This document shows positions 26,745 through 35,262 of a DNA stretch of 64,000 nucleotides, piece after piece (position 1 is the stretch's first letter; each line of letters begins with the position of its first letter). Under the pieces are notes generated by a model, which ran no database searches, had not been told where the DNA came from, and was given only the letters and a program-made list of their open reading frames with translations. The position numbers and the translations under genes are program-made. The stretch comes from an uncultured Rhodospirillales bacterium (lineage in GTDB: Bacteria; Pseudomonadota; Alphaproteobacteria; ATCC43930; CGMCC-115725), in assembly GCA_903822185.1 (NCBI GenBank), contig CAIJOA010000048.1, positions 62,001 through 126,000 of the forward strand. Reading direction: 5' to 3'.

Positions 26745-26816
26745 CGTCATTGCGAGCATAGCGAAGCAATCCAGTCTGTCCGCGCACTGGATTGCTTCGC
26801 TTCGCTCGCAATGACG
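26745..26816. repeat. palindromic repeat R1, copy 1
   Basis: This element of about 72 bp has long inverted arms: CGTCATTGCGAGCATAGCGA at one end and CGCTCGCAATGACG at the other, with CAATCCAGT/ACTGGATTG inside. The terminal ATGACG falls 19 bp before the start of gene 4. Three other copies lie at 29988, 39164 and 40213. Confidence 0.85.
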
Positions 26817-26834
26817 CCTACTTTGGAGTGCCGA

Positions 26835-27791
26835 ATGAATCTTCGTTTTCGTGCTGCAATCCTCGGCATCGCGCTCATCGTCTCGAGCGCCGCAAATGCC
26901 GCCGACAAGATCCATGTCGGCAAAGCGATCGATGATAATTGGGTTTATGTCCCGGTCGATATTGCCGCCGAGAAAGGCTTCTACGCCAAATACGGCCTCG
27001 ACGTCGAAATCTCCCAGCTGTCGGGCGGCGCCAAACTGCAGCAGGCGCTGCTCGCCGGCAGCATCGATCTCGGTTTCGGCGGCGCGCAGGCGATGGCGCT
27101 TTCGGTCAAAGGTTCGCCGACCATCGCCGTCGCGTCCTTCGCCGGCGAGCCGTACAATTTCTCGATCGTCGTCGCGCAGGATTCGCCGATCAAGACGATC
27201 GCCGACCTTAAAGGCAAAGGGATCGGCTTTGCCACCAACGGCTCACTGCCCGATTGGCTGTCGCAGCGTTTCGCCATCGCCCAGGGTTGGGGCAAGGACG
27301 GTATGAAGCGCGTCACCACCGGCGGCGCGCAAGCGAGCAACGCGGCGGTGCAATCGCATCAGCTCGATTCGATGATGACGACGACCGAGCTGGGCCTGTT
27401 CCTCGAATCGAAAAAGCAGGGCCGCATCATCGTCGGCATGCAGGATTACGCCAAACATCTGGTGACGCAGGCGATCTTCGCACATACGCCCTTCGTCGAA
27501 GCGCATCCCGAATTGGTCGATCGCTATCTCAAGGCTTATTTCGCCACGATCGCCTGGATCAAAAGCCATAAAGACGAGACCAGCGAGATCGCCGCCCGCA
27601 TCCTGCATATGGACAAGGCGGTGATGGAGCGAACCTACGACGAAGAATTATTCATGCTCCCCGATGACGGGAGCTTCGATCCGGCCGGGGTCGAGATGCT
27701 GCGCGATTCCTTCGTCGAACTGGGCATTCTCGATAAGAAGCCGACCGAAGACCAGATTTTGACCAAGCGCTTTCTCCCTGTAAAACCGTAA
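26835..27791 (+). CDS. ABC substrate-binding protein, array A gene 4
   Basis: This 318-residue SBP starts at the ATG at 26835 (MNLRFRAAILG) with GGAG 7-8 bases upstream. The track start at 26811 is the ATG inside repeat R1. The signal ends SAANA at residue 22. Lobe 1 reads IDDNWVYVPVDIA and GFGGAQAMALSVKG, with SQLSGGAKLQQAL. The lobe-2 segment MMTTTELGLFLESKKQGR is followed by AKHLVTQAIFAH, where most paralogs have PHFHAHVIFAR. That combination sets it apart within the array. The tail is LTKRFLPVKP. Confidence 0.92.
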   Translation: MNLRFRAAILGIALIVSSAANAADKIHVGKAIDDNWVYVPVDIAAEKGFYAKYGLDVEISQLSGGAKLQQALLAGSIDLGFGGAQAMALSVKGSPTIAVASFAGEPYNFSIVVAQDSPIKTIADLKGKGIGFATNGSLPDWLSQRFAIAQGWGKDGMKRVTTGGAQASNAAVQSHQLDSMMTTTELGLFLESKKQGRIIVGMQDYAKHLVTQAIFAHTPFVEAHPELVDRYLKAYFATIAWIKSHKDETSEIAARILHMDKAVMERTYDEELFMLPDDGSFDPAGVEMLRDSFVELGILDKKPTEDQILTKRFLPVKP

Positions 27792-27822
27792 CGATTTTGC
27801 ATTTCGGTTTCGGAGTTTTGTG

Positions 27823-28782
27823 ATGCGTGGATTACGGTGCGCGGCGCTCGCTTGCGCCATGGTGATGGGTATTTCGGCCGGCGCACATGCCACCGACACG
27901 GTGAAGGCCGGCAAGTCAGTCGGCTCTCTCTGGGCCTTCCTGCCGGTCGATGTCGGCATGGAAGAAGGCATCTTCGCCAAGTACGGCATCAATGTCGAAA
28001 TCAGCGCCCTCGGCAGCGGCCCGAAACTGCAACAGGCCCTCGCCTCGCAAAGCATTGATTTCGGCCTCAGCGCCGGGTCAGACATGGCCTTCGCCGTCAA
28101 AGGCTCGCCGATCCGCGCCGTCGCCGCCTTCGCCGAGGAACCGCGCAGCGTCGTCATCATGGTCAATGACGATTCGCCGCTGAAGACCGTCGCCGACCTT
28201 AAAGGCAAGCTGATTGGCATCCCCGGCCTTGGCACCGTCAGCGAATGGCTGATCTGGCACATGGCCATCGCCGAAGGTTGGGGCAAAGACGGCGTGAAGA
28301 TCGTGGCGCAGGGCGCGGTCGAATCGAACGTGGCCGCCATGCGCACCCATGCCATCGACGCCATGGCCGGCCCAGTCGAAGTCGGCTTCAATCTCGAAGA
28401 CAAGCATCAAGGCCGTATCCTTGTCCCGCTGGCGCAATATGCGCCGCATTTCCACGCCCATATCATCTTCGCCCAACAGACGCTGATCGCGCAAAAGCCC
28501 GACGTCGTCGATCGTTTCCTCAAAGGTTTTTTCGCCTCGATCGCCTTCATCAAGGCGAATAAGGAAAAGACCAACGAGATCGCGATGAAGACGCTGAACG
28601 AAAGCCATTCGATCGTCGATCGTACCTACGATTACGAAATCTCGATGCTGCTGTCCGACGGCAAGTTCGATCCGCAAGCGATCGATATCATCAAGAAGTC
28701 GTGGGTCGATCTCGGCATGCTGCCGACCCTGCCGAACGACGACCAGTTCATGACGACTCAGTTTTTGCCGGTGAAGCCGTAA
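27823..28782 (+). CDS. ABC substrate-binding protein, array A gene 5
   Basis: The ATG at 27823, with GGAG 7 bases upstream, gives 319 residues; a GTG directly before it is the track start. The signal ends SAGAHA at residue 23. Pocket segments are VGSLWAFLPVDVG, GLSAGSDMAFAVKG and, in lobe 2, MAGPVEVGFNLEDKHQGR. It shares SEWLIWHMAIAEGWGKDG with gene 6 (EWLVWQMAIQEGWG), a pairing not seen elsewhere, so genes 5 and 6 look like sisters. It shares a 38-base identical stretch with gene 1 around the RFLKGFFAS region. A gap of 230 bp follows, the longest in the array, and holds repeats. Confidence 0.93.
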   Translation: MRGLRCAALACAMVMGISAGAHATDTVKAGKSVGSLWAFLPVDVGMEEGIFAKYGINVEISALGSGPKLQQALASQSIDFGLSAGSDMAFAVKGSPIRAVAAFAEEPRSVVIMVNDDSPLKTVADLKGKLIGIPGLGTVSEWLIWHMAIAEGWGKDGVKIVAQGAVESNVAAMRTHAIDAMAGPVEVGFNLEDKHQGRILVPLAQYAPHFHAHIIFAQQTLIAQKPDVVDRFLKGFFASIAFIKANKEKTNEIAMKTLNESHSIVDRTYDYEISMLLSDGKFDPQAIDIIKKSWVDLGMLPTLPNDDQFMTTQFLPVKP

Positions 28783-28827
28783 GGAAAGTCCTGCTCGCCC
28801 GCGCCGATCACCGACAGCTTCCCTTCT

Positions 28828-28906
28828 CGTCACCCCCGCGAAAGCGGGGGTCCATGCCAACAACGAACTCGCTGCCTGATGGATTCCCGCTTTCGCGGGA
28901 ATGACG
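28828..28906. repeat. palindromic repeat R2, copy 2
   Basis: The same element as at 24744, in reverse orientation: CACCCCCGCGAAAGCGGGGG at the left and GGATTCCCGCTTTCGCGGGA at the right. A fragment resembling repeat R3 (CACCTCGCCATGCGCGGAG) follows directly, so two repeat types are stacked in this gap. Confidence 0.75.
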
Positions 28907-29012
28907 AATGGAGCGCGACCCTTCCCTCACCTCGCCATGCGCGGAGAGGGTATCAAGTTTGATCGACAGCCACGGCTCCCTTTCGTATGTTGCCCACTTA
29001 GGGAGGAACAAC

Positions 29013-29972
29013 ATGCGCATCATCCGAAATCTCGGTTTCGCCGTCATCGCTTTGGCGCTCGCCAGCGCACCGCAGGCACGCGCCTTGGACAAGGTTCACG
29101 CCGGCACCGCCGTCCCGCTTTGGGCGTTCCTGCCGCTGCAGATCGGGCAGCAGCAAGGTATCTGGGAAAAATACGGCATCGATCTCGACATCACCAACAG
29201 CGGCAGCGACGCGAAGCTGCAGCAGGCGATGACCGCGGGCAGCCTCGATTTCGGCCTCGGTAGCGGCGCGGCGATGGCCTTTGCCGCGAAGGGCGCACCG
29301 GTTCGCGCCGTTGCCGCTTTCGCCGGCGAGCCTAAGACCGTCGTCATCATCGTCGCCGCCGATTCACCGGTGAAGGAACCCAAGGATCTCAAAGGCAAGC
29401 TGGTCGTGATGCCGGGCGTCGGATCGGTCAGCGAATGGCTGGTCTGGCAGATGGCGATTCAGGAAGGCTGGGGCAAAGACGGCATCAATACGCTGGGCCA
29501 GGGCGGTATCCCCGCCAATGTCGCGTCGATCAAAACGCATCAAGCCGACGCCATGACCGGCCCGCCGGAAGTCGGCTATCTGCTGGATGCGAACCATGAA
29601 GGCCATGTCGCCTTCGACATGGCGAAATACGCGCCGCATTTCCACGCGCATATCATCTTCGCGCGCAAGGAATTGATCGACAGCAATCCCGATCTGGTCA
29701 CACGTTTCCTCAAAGGCTTCTTCGCCGGCGTCGCCTATCTGAAGACGCACAAGAAAGAGACGACCGAGCTTGCGGTGAAGGAATTGAACAACACGCCCGA
29801 GATCATGAATCGCGTCTATGATAACCTGTCCGGCTGGCTGGAAAGCGATGGCCATTTCGACCCGCAGGCGATCGAGGTATTGAAGACGTCGTTCGTCGAT
29901 ATGGGCATCCTCGACACCAAGCCCGCCGACGACAGCTTCATGACCACGAAGTTCGTACCAGTGAAGCCGTAA
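29013..29972 (+). CDS. ABC substrate-binding protein, array A gene 6
   Basis: The ATG at 29013 has GGGAGGAACAAC before it and gives 319 residues; the track's extra 35 residues are read from the gap repeats. The signal MRIIRNLGFAVIALALAS ends PQARA at residue 24. Lobe 1 reads AVPLWAFLPLQIGQQQG, where the usual LDVG is LQIG. GLGSGAAMAFAAKG and the lobe-2 MTGPPEVGYLLDANHEGH follow; the last residues replace EE...GR. TYDYEISML is replaced by VYDNLSGWLESDG. The tail FMTTKFVPVKP is standard. It is flanked by repeats on both sides. Confidence 0.93.
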   Translation: MRIIRNLGFAVIALALASAPQARALDKVHAGTAVPLWAFLPLQIGQQQGIWEKYGIDLDITNSGSDAKLQQAMTAGSLDFGLGSGAAMAFAAKGAPVRAVAAFAGEPKTVVIIVAADSPVKEPKDLKGKLVVMPGVGSVSEWLVWQMAIQEGWGKDGINTLGQGGIPANVASIKTHQADAMTGPPEVGYLLDANHEGHVAFDMAKYAPHFHAHIIFARKELIDSNPDLVTRFLKGFFAGVAYLKTHKKETTELAVKELNNTPEIMNRVYDNLSGWLESDGHFDPQAIEVLKTSFVDMGILDTKPADDSFMTTKFVPVKP

Positions 29973-29987
29973 AGTCTATTTTTCTAT

Positions 29988-30065
29988 CGTCATTGCGAGC
30001 GTAGCGAAGCAATCCAGTCCGTCCGCGCACTGGATTGCTTCGTCGCTACGCTCCTCGCAAGGACG
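29988..30065. repeat. palindromic repeat R1, copy 2
   Basis: A 78 bp copy of R1, with CATTGCGAGCGTAGCGAAGC at the left and GCTACGCTCCTCGCAAGGAC at the right. The terminal ATGACG seen in other copies is changed to AGGACG, so this copy cannot supply a start codon. Confidence 0.85.
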
Positions 30066-30140
30066 GGTGTATAAGAAGAACGTCGCATAAGCAGGCCCAT
30101 AAGGGCCGCATCAAAAGCGACTTACAGGGAGGAACCTTCG

Positions 30141-31100
30141 GTGCATCCGTTCAAGCATTGGTTCTGTGCAATTGCCCTCACGGCGCTGACTCTCAGCAGC
30201 GCCCAAGCTGCCGACAAACTACGCGTCGGCAAGTCCGTCGGCACGACCTGGACCTTCATCCAACTGGATGTCGGCATGAAGGAAGGCATCTTCGCCGAAT
30301 ACGGCATCGACCTTGAGATGGCCTCGTTCTCAGGTGACGCCAAATTGCAGCAGGCGTTGGCAGCCGAGGCACTCGATGTCGGATTGGGCAGCGGGCCGTC
30401 GATGGCTTTCTCGGTCAAAGGCTCGCCCGTCATCGCCGTCGCGTCGTTCGCCAACGAGCCGCGTAATATCTCGGTCACCGTGCCGATCAATTCGACGGCG
30501 AAATCCGCCCAAGACCTCAAAGGCAAATTGATCGCCGTCAGCAGCAGCGGTTCGTTGACCGATTGGCTAGCCAAGCGTCTTGCGGTTGAAGAAGGCTGGG
30601 GCGCCGATGGCGTGCGCCGTGTCGCGATCGGCGATGCCGTGCAAATGACCGCCGCGCTGAAGTCACAACAGGTCGATGGTTTGATGGGCGCGACCGAAAA
30701 CGGCTATCAGCTCGAAGAGCGCGGCGAAGGCCGGGTGCTGCTAGGCATGGAAAAATACGTGCCGCATTTCGTCACCCACGTGATTTTCGCCAACAAACAG
30801 TTCGTCGCCGAAAAGCCCGATGTCATCAACCGTTTCCTCAAAGGCTTCTTCGCCTCGATGGCCTTCATCCGCGACAACAAAGAAAAGACCGCCGAGATCG
30901 CAGCGCCGGTGCTGCATGAAAGTCCCGCTGTTCTCAACAAGACCTACGATTACCTGATGCCGATGATGGGTTTCGACGGTCAGTTCGATCCGCAAGGACT
31001 CGATCTCATCAAGACCTCGTTCCTCGACATGGGCATCCTCGATCAGAAACCGAGCGACGATCAGATTCTCACGCGTCAGTTTCTGCCGGTGAAGCCATAA
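30141..31100 (+). CDS. ABC substrate-binding protein, array A gene 7
   Basis: The start is GTG at 30141 with a strong GGGAGG 8-9 bases upstream, giving 319 residues. The signal MHPFKHWFCAIALTALT ends SAQA at residue 23. Lobe 1 reads VGTTWTFIQLDVG (Gln where most have Pro) and EMASFSGDAKLQQAL. GLGSGPSMAFSVKG and LMGATENGYQLEERGEGR are near the array norm. The motion region is VPHFVTHVIFAN. TYDYLMPMMGFDGQ replaces TYDYEISML. The tail is LTRQFLPVKP. Only 15 bp separate it from gene 8. Confidence 0.93.
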   Translation: MHPFKHWFCAIALTALTLSSAQAADKLRVGKSVGTTWTFIQLDVGMKEGIFAEYGIDLEMASFSGDAKLQQALAAEALDVGLGSGPSMAFSVKGSPVIAVASFANEPRNISVTVPINSTAKSAQDLKGKLIAVSSSGSLTDWLAKRLAVEEGWGADGVRRVAIGDAVQMTAALKSQQVDGLMGATENGYQLEERGEGRVLLGMEKYVPHFVTHVIFANKQFVAEKPDVINRFLKGFFASMAFIRDNKEKTAEIAAPVLHESPAVLNKTYDYLMPMMGFDGQFDPQGLDLIKTSFLDMGILDQKPSDDQILTRQFLPVKP

Positions 31101-31115
31101 CTAAAGGAATACCGA

Positions 31116-32183
31116 ATGCGTAATTCACCCCCCACCCTGGCCCTCCCCCTCAAGGGGAGAGGGAATGAAACCCGTCATCGTTCATTTTCTCCCTCCCCCC
31201 TTGAGGGGGAGGGTTGGGGTGGGGGGTACCTCGCGAAGCTGTGCCTCAGTCTTTGTCTCGGCACCGCCCTCCTCGCATCGTCGGCCCATGCCGCCGACAA
31301 AGTCCGCGCCGGCAAGGCTGTTGCGACCTCGCTGCCAATGGCGATGCTCGATCTGGGCGTGAACGAAGGCATCTTCGCCAAATACGGCATCGAGCCGGAG
31401 ATCATCGCCTTCACCGGCGATGCGCGATTGCAGCAGGCCTTTGCCGCCGAGAGCGTCGATATCGGATTGGGCAGCGGCCCTGCCATGGCCTTTCAGGTCA
31501 AAGGCGCGCCGTCCCTTGCCGTCGCGGCCTTTGCCGGCCCACCGCGCACCATTTCCGTCGCGGTCATTCCCGATTCACCGATTAAGAAAGCAAGCGATCT
31601 CAAAGGGAAAACGCTGGCCATCAGCACCACCGGATCGCTGACCGAATGGCTGGCACGGCGGCTGGCGGTCAAGGAAGGCTGGGGACCGGAAGGGGTCAAA
31701 ACAATCGCCTTGGGCGCGGGCGCAGCGATGAACGGGCCGCTTTTCACCAAGCAGGTCGATGCGATGATGACCGGGACTGAAAACGCCCTATTGCTGGTCG
31801 AAAAGAAGCAGGTCCGCATCGTCACCGGCATGGAGGACTATGCGCCGGACTTCATCACCCATGTGGTCTTCGCCAGCAACAGCATGATCGAGAAGAAGCC
31901 CGAGATCATCGGCCGGTTCCTGCAAGGCTTCTTCGCCTCGATGCAGTTCGCCAAGGCGAACAAGGCCAAGACCGTCGCCTTCCTGGCCCCGTTGTTCAAC
32001 GAGCCCGCCGATGTGACCGAGCAAATCTACGATCATGAGATGCCCATGATGATCGAAGATGGGCATTTCGACCCGAAGGCCGTGGCGGTGCTGAAAGACT
32101 CGTTCCTCGACATGGGCATTCTCGACAAGAAGCCCGAGGATGCGCAGCTTTTCGACGCGCGTTTCGTACCCGTAAAACCCTAG
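31116..32183 (+). CDS. ABC substrate-binding protein, array A gene 8, with repeat in signal peptide
   Basis: This 355-residue SBP is about 35 residues longer than its neighbours. The extra length is all at the N-terminus. The ATG at 31116 has AAAGGAATACCG before it. After MRN, codons 4-38 are a GC-rich palindromic repeat (SPPTLALPLKGRG ... PLEGEGWGGG), and a normal hydrophobic core LAKLCLSLCLGTALLA and SSAHA follow. No other start lies between. The pocket is also divergent: VATSLPMAMLDLG lacks the usual Trp and Phe, lobe 2 reads MMTGTENALLLVEKKQVR, and YAPDFITHVVFAS replaces FHAHVIFAR. The tail FDARFVPVKP is standard. Whether the long n-region still allows export is open. Confidence 0.88.
   Translation: MRNSPPTLALPLKGRGNETRHRSFSPSPLEGEGWGGGYLAKLCLSLCLGTALLASSAHAADKVRAGKAVATSLPMAMLDLGVNEGIFAKYGIEPEIIAFTGDARLQQAFAAESVDIGLGSGPAMAFQVKGAPSLAVAAFAGPPRTISVAVIPDSPIKKASDLKGKTLAISTTGSLTEWLARRLAVKEGWGPEGVKTIALGAGAAMNGPLFTKQVDAMMTGTENALLLVEKKQVRIVTGMEDYAPDFITHVVFASNSMIEKKPEIIGRFLQGFFASMQFAKANKAKTVAFLAPLFNEPADVTEQIYDHEMPMMIEDGHFDPKAVAVLKDSFLDMGILDKKPEDAQLFDARFVPVKP
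31126..31228. repeat. in-frame palindromic repeat R4 inside a coding sequence
   Basis: This 103 bp inverted repeat has CACCCCCCACCCTGGCCCTC at the left and GGAGGGTTGGGGTGGGGGGT at the right, with inner arms CCCCCTCAAGGGGAG and CCCCCCTTGAGGGGGAG. It lies wholly inside the signal-peptide part of array A gene 8 and keeps the reading frame. No other copy is seen in the window. Confidence 0.8.
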
Positions 32184-32273
32184 CGCCCGGCCACCGCCGA
32201 CATCGACATAGCCACGCCGTTAGCTTATTTTGACGGCAAGGCGCCTTGAGCGTCGGATGAACGGGAGGACCGC

Positions 32274-33242
32274 ATGACGCTTAGCCGGTTTGCGCTTTCG
32301 ACGGCCTTGGGCGCTTTATGCTTATGGCTCCACGCCGCACCGTCCGAAGCCGCCGATAAGGTTCATGCCGGCAAGGCTGCCGCGCCGGTCTGGACCTTCA
32401 CCCTCCTCGATGTCGGGATCGAAGAAGGCATTTTCGCCAAATACGGACTCGACGTCGATTACACCGCCTTTGCCGGTGACGCGAAAATTCAACAGGCCAT
32501 GGCAGCGGGCGCCATCGATTTCGCCCTCGGCAGCGGCCCCTCGATGGCCTTTGCCGCCAAAGGCATTCCCGCCGTCGCCATCGCCGCTTTCGCCGGCGAG
32601 CCGCGTAATTTGGCGGTTCTGGTCGATAAGGATTCGCCGGCCAAGACGGCCACCGACCTTAAAGACAAGACCGTCGCCGTCACCACCGTCGGGTCGCTGA
32701 CCGAATGGCTGGTCCGGCGCATGGCTGCGCAGGAAGGATGGGGTCACGACGGCGTCCATTTCGTCGAGATCGGTTCTTTCGACAGCAGCCTTGCCGCGAT
32801 GAAGACGCATCAGGTCGATGCCATGGTCGGCTCAGCCGAAGCCGGCTATCTGCTGGAAGAAAAGAATCAGGCCCGCGTTCTTCTGACCTTCGAGAAATAC
32901 GCGCCGAAGTTCCACACCCACGTCATCTTTGCCCGCAAAGACCTGGTCGCGAGCAATCCCGACGTGGTCAATCGTTTCCTCAAAGGCGTTTTCGCCTCGA
33001 TTGCCTTCATGAAGGCGAACAAAGAAAAGACCACCGAGATCGCGACGCGCGTACTGCATCAAAGCCCGACCGTGATGAGCCATGCCTACGACACCGAGAT
33101 TTCGATGTTCGAGGATGACGGCCATTTCGATCCGCAGGCGATGGACGTGCTGAAGCAATCCTTCGTCGATATGGGATTGCTGACCGAGAAGCCTGCCGAC
33201 AATCAGCTTTTGACGACCCAGTTCTTGCCGGTGAAGCCGTAA
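32274..33242 (+). CDS. ABC substrate-binding protein, array A gene 9
   Basis: This 322-residue SBP has CGGGAGGACCGC before its ATG. The signal MTLSRFALSTALGALCLW ends PSEA at residue 26. Lobe 1 reads AAPVWTFTLLDVG and DYTAFAGDAKIQQAM. Lobe 2 reads MVGSAEAGYLLEEKNQAR with KFHTHVIFAR. The tail is LTTQFLPVKP. The 90 bp upstream gap is the largest in the array without an obvious repeat and contains TTGACG, so an internal promoter for genes 9-15 is possible, although no good -10 box is seen. Confidence 0.93.
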   Translation: MTLSRFALSTALGALCLWLHAAPSEAADKVHAGKAAAPVWTFTLLDVGIEEGIFAKYGLDVDYTAFAGDAKIQQAMAAGAIDFALGSGPSMAFAAKGIPAVAIAAFAGEPRNLAVLVDKDSPAKTATDLKDKTVAVTTVGSLTEWLVRRMAAQEGWGHDGVHFVEIGSFDSSLAAMKTHQVDAMVGSAEAGYLLEEKNQARVLLTFEKYAPKFHTHVIFARKDLVASNPDVVNRFLKGVFASIAFMKANKEKTTEIATRVLHQSPTVMSHAYDTEISMFEDDGHFDPQAMDVLKQSFVDMGLLTEKPADNQLLTTQFLPVKP

Positions 33243-33291
33243 GAGCGTTCGAACCGGCGCATCACGACACAAAAAATCGAGGGGAAATGCG

Positions 33292-34263
33292 ATGACGATC
33301 AATCCATGGAAAATCTTCGGCACCGCCGCCGTCATTGGCGCGGCCATGTTGAGCCCAATGGCCGCGCAAGCCAACGATGCCGTGAAGGCGTCGAAATCGG
33401 TCGATGTCGCCTGGGCGTTCATCCCGCTCGATGTCGGCCTGGAACAAGGCCTCTTCGCCAAATACGGCATCGATATCGAGATATCCGCCATGACGGGCGA
33501 CGCCAAGCTGCAACAGGCCCTGACAGCCGGAAGTGTCGATTTCGGCCTTGGCAGCGGGCCCAGCATGGCCTTCGCTGTCAAAGGATCGCCGGTCCATGCC
33601 GTCGCCGCCTTCGCCGCCGAACCGCGCAACATTTCGGTTGTCGTCGCCACGGATTCGCCGATCAAGACCGTGGCCGATCTGAAGGGCAAACTTCTGGCCG
33701 TCACCACCGCCGGATCTTTGACTGACTGGCTAGCGCATCGCATCGCGGTGCAAGAAGGCTGGGGCGTCGATGGTATTCACACCAACGCCTTGGGTTCGTT
33801 CGAATCCTTCGTCGCCGCCATGCGCACCAAGCAGATCGACGGTCTGATGGTCGCGACCGAGGCCGGTTATTTGCTGGAAGAACGCAAGGAAGGCCGCGTT
33901 CTCGTCGGCATGGAAAAATACGCGCCGAAGTTTCACACCCATGTGATCTATGCGCGCAACGACATCATTGCGAACAAGCCCGATCTGGTGACACGCTTCC
34001 TCAAAGGTTTCTTCGCCTCGGTCGCCTTCATGAAAGCCAACAAGGAAAAGACCACCGAGGTCGCCACCCGCGTCCTGCATCAAAGCCCTGCCGTGATGAG
34101 CCGCACCTGGGATTATGAAATCTCGATGCTGGAAAATGACGGCCATTTCGACGAGGCGGCGCTTGACGTGCTGAAAGAATCCTTCGTCGGGATGAATATT
34201 CTGACCGAGAAGCCGAACGACGATCAAATCCTGACGCGGCAATTCCTGCCCGTGAAACCATAA
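33292..34263 (+). CDS. ABC substrate-binding protein, array A gene 10
   Basis: This 323-residue SBP has GAGGGGAAATGCG before the ATG. The signal MTINPWKIFGTAAVIG ends MAAQA at residue 27. The mature start NDAVKASKSVD departs from the ADKVHAGK pattern. Lobe 1 reads VDVAWAFIPLDVGLEQG and ISAMTGDAKLQQAL. Lobe 2 reads LMVATEAGYLLEERKEGR and KFHTHVIYAR. It is the sister of gene 11, sharing AWAFIPLDVGLE and SIxTEAGYLLEER-type segments. TWDYEISML replaces TYDYEISML. The tail is LTRQFLPVKP. Confidence 0.93.
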   Translation: MTINPWKIFGTAAVIGAAMLSPMAAQANDAVKASKSVDVAWAFIPLDVGLEQGLFAKYGIDIEISAMTGDAKLQQALTAGSVDFGLGSGPSMAFAVKGSPVHAVAAFAAEPRNISVVVATDSPIKTVADLKGKLLAVTTAGSLTDWLAHRIAVQEGWGVDGIHTNALGSFESFVAAMRTKQIDGLMVATEAGYLLEERKEGRVLVGMEKYAPKFHTHVIYARNDIIANKPDLVTRFLKGFFASVAFMKANKEKTTEVATRVLHQSPAVMSRTWDYEISMLENDGHFDEAALDVLKESFVGMNILTEKPNDDQILTRQFLPVKP

Positions 34264-34288
34264 CCCACGAAGGTCCAAAAGGACTCCG

Positions 34289-35248
34289 ATGAACGCAATC
34301 TTCAAATCATTCCTGCTCGGCGCAACGATCCTCGGCTTTTGCGCGACAGCGCAAGCTGCCGATAAGGTCCATGCCGGCAAGTCGGTCAACACCGCTTGGG
34401 CCTTCATCCCGCTGGATGTCGGTCTGGAAGCCGGCATCTTCGCGAAGTACGGCATCGATTTGGAGATCAGCGCGCTGACCGGCGACGCGAAGCTGCAACA
34501 GGCGCTGGCATCGGACAGTCTCGAATTCGGTTTGGGCAGCGGCCCGTCGATGGCCTTTGCCGTCAAAGGTGCACCGGTGATCGCCGTCGCCGCCTTTGCC
34601 GCCGAGCCGCGCAATATCTCGGTTGTCGTGCCGGCGGATTCGCCGATCAAGACGGTCGCCGATTTGAAGGGCAAACTATTGTCGGTGACGACCGCCGGAT
34701 CGCTGACCGATTGGTTGGTGCATCGCCTGTCGGTCAAGGAAGGCTGGGGCACGGACGGCGTGCGTATCGCCGCCATTGGCGGTTTCGATTCCGCGGTGCC
34801 GGCGATGAAGACCAAACAGATCGACGGCATGATGGTCGCGACCGAAGCCGGCTATCTGCTCGAAGAACGCGGCGAGGGCCGTATCCTCGTCGGCATGGAA
34901 AAATATGCGCCGAAGTTCCACACCCATGTCGTCTTCAGCCGCAAGGATCTGGTCGCCAGCAACCCGGCGCTGGTCGAGCGGTTCCTCAAGGCCTTCTTCG
35001 CCTCGATCGATTTCATGAAGGCGAACAAAGAAAAGACCACCGAGGTCGCCGCGCGCGTCACCCATCAAACCGTCAGCGCGATGAATAAGACCTATGACTA
35101 TGAAATCTCGATGCTCGAGACCGACGGTCATTTCGATCCCGAAGCGGTCGAGGTGATCAAGGATTCCTTCGTCGGCATGGGTATCCTGACCGAGAAGCCG
35201 GCCAACGATCTTCTCTTCACGACGCGGTTCCTGCCCGTCAAACCCTGA
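34289..35248 (+). CDS. ABC substrate-binding protein, array A gene 11
   Basis: This 319-residue SBP has the signal MNAIFKSFLLGATILG ending ATAQA at residue 23. Lobe 1 reads VNTAWAFIPLDVGLEAG and ISALTGDAKLQQAL. GLGSGPSMAFAVKG and MMVATEAGYLLEERGEGR are close to gene 10. Differences from gene 10 cluster in the signal, in SDSLEFGLGS and in the late helix (VTHQTVSAMNKTYDY). The pattern fits a recent tandem duplicate whose pocket has changed little. The tail is FTTRFLPVKP; 25 bp separate it from gene 10 and 14 bp from gene 12. Confidence 0.93.
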   Translation: MNAIFKSFLLGATILGFCATAQAADKVHAGKSVNTAWAFIPLDVGLEAGIFAKYGIDLEISALTGDAKLQQALASDSLEFGLGSGPSMAFAVKGAPVIAVAAFAAEPRNISVVVPADSPIKTVADLKGKLLSVTTAGSLTDWLVHRLSVKEGWGTDGVRIAAIGGFDSAVPAMKTKQIDGMMVATEAGYLLEERGEGRILVGMEKYAPKFHTHVVFSRKDLVASNPALVERFLKAFFASIDFMKANKEKTTEVAARVTHQTVSAMNKTYDYEISMLETDGHFDPEAVEVIKDSFVGMGILTEKPANDLLFTTRFLPVKP

Positions 35249-35262
35249 AAGCGAGCCTCACC

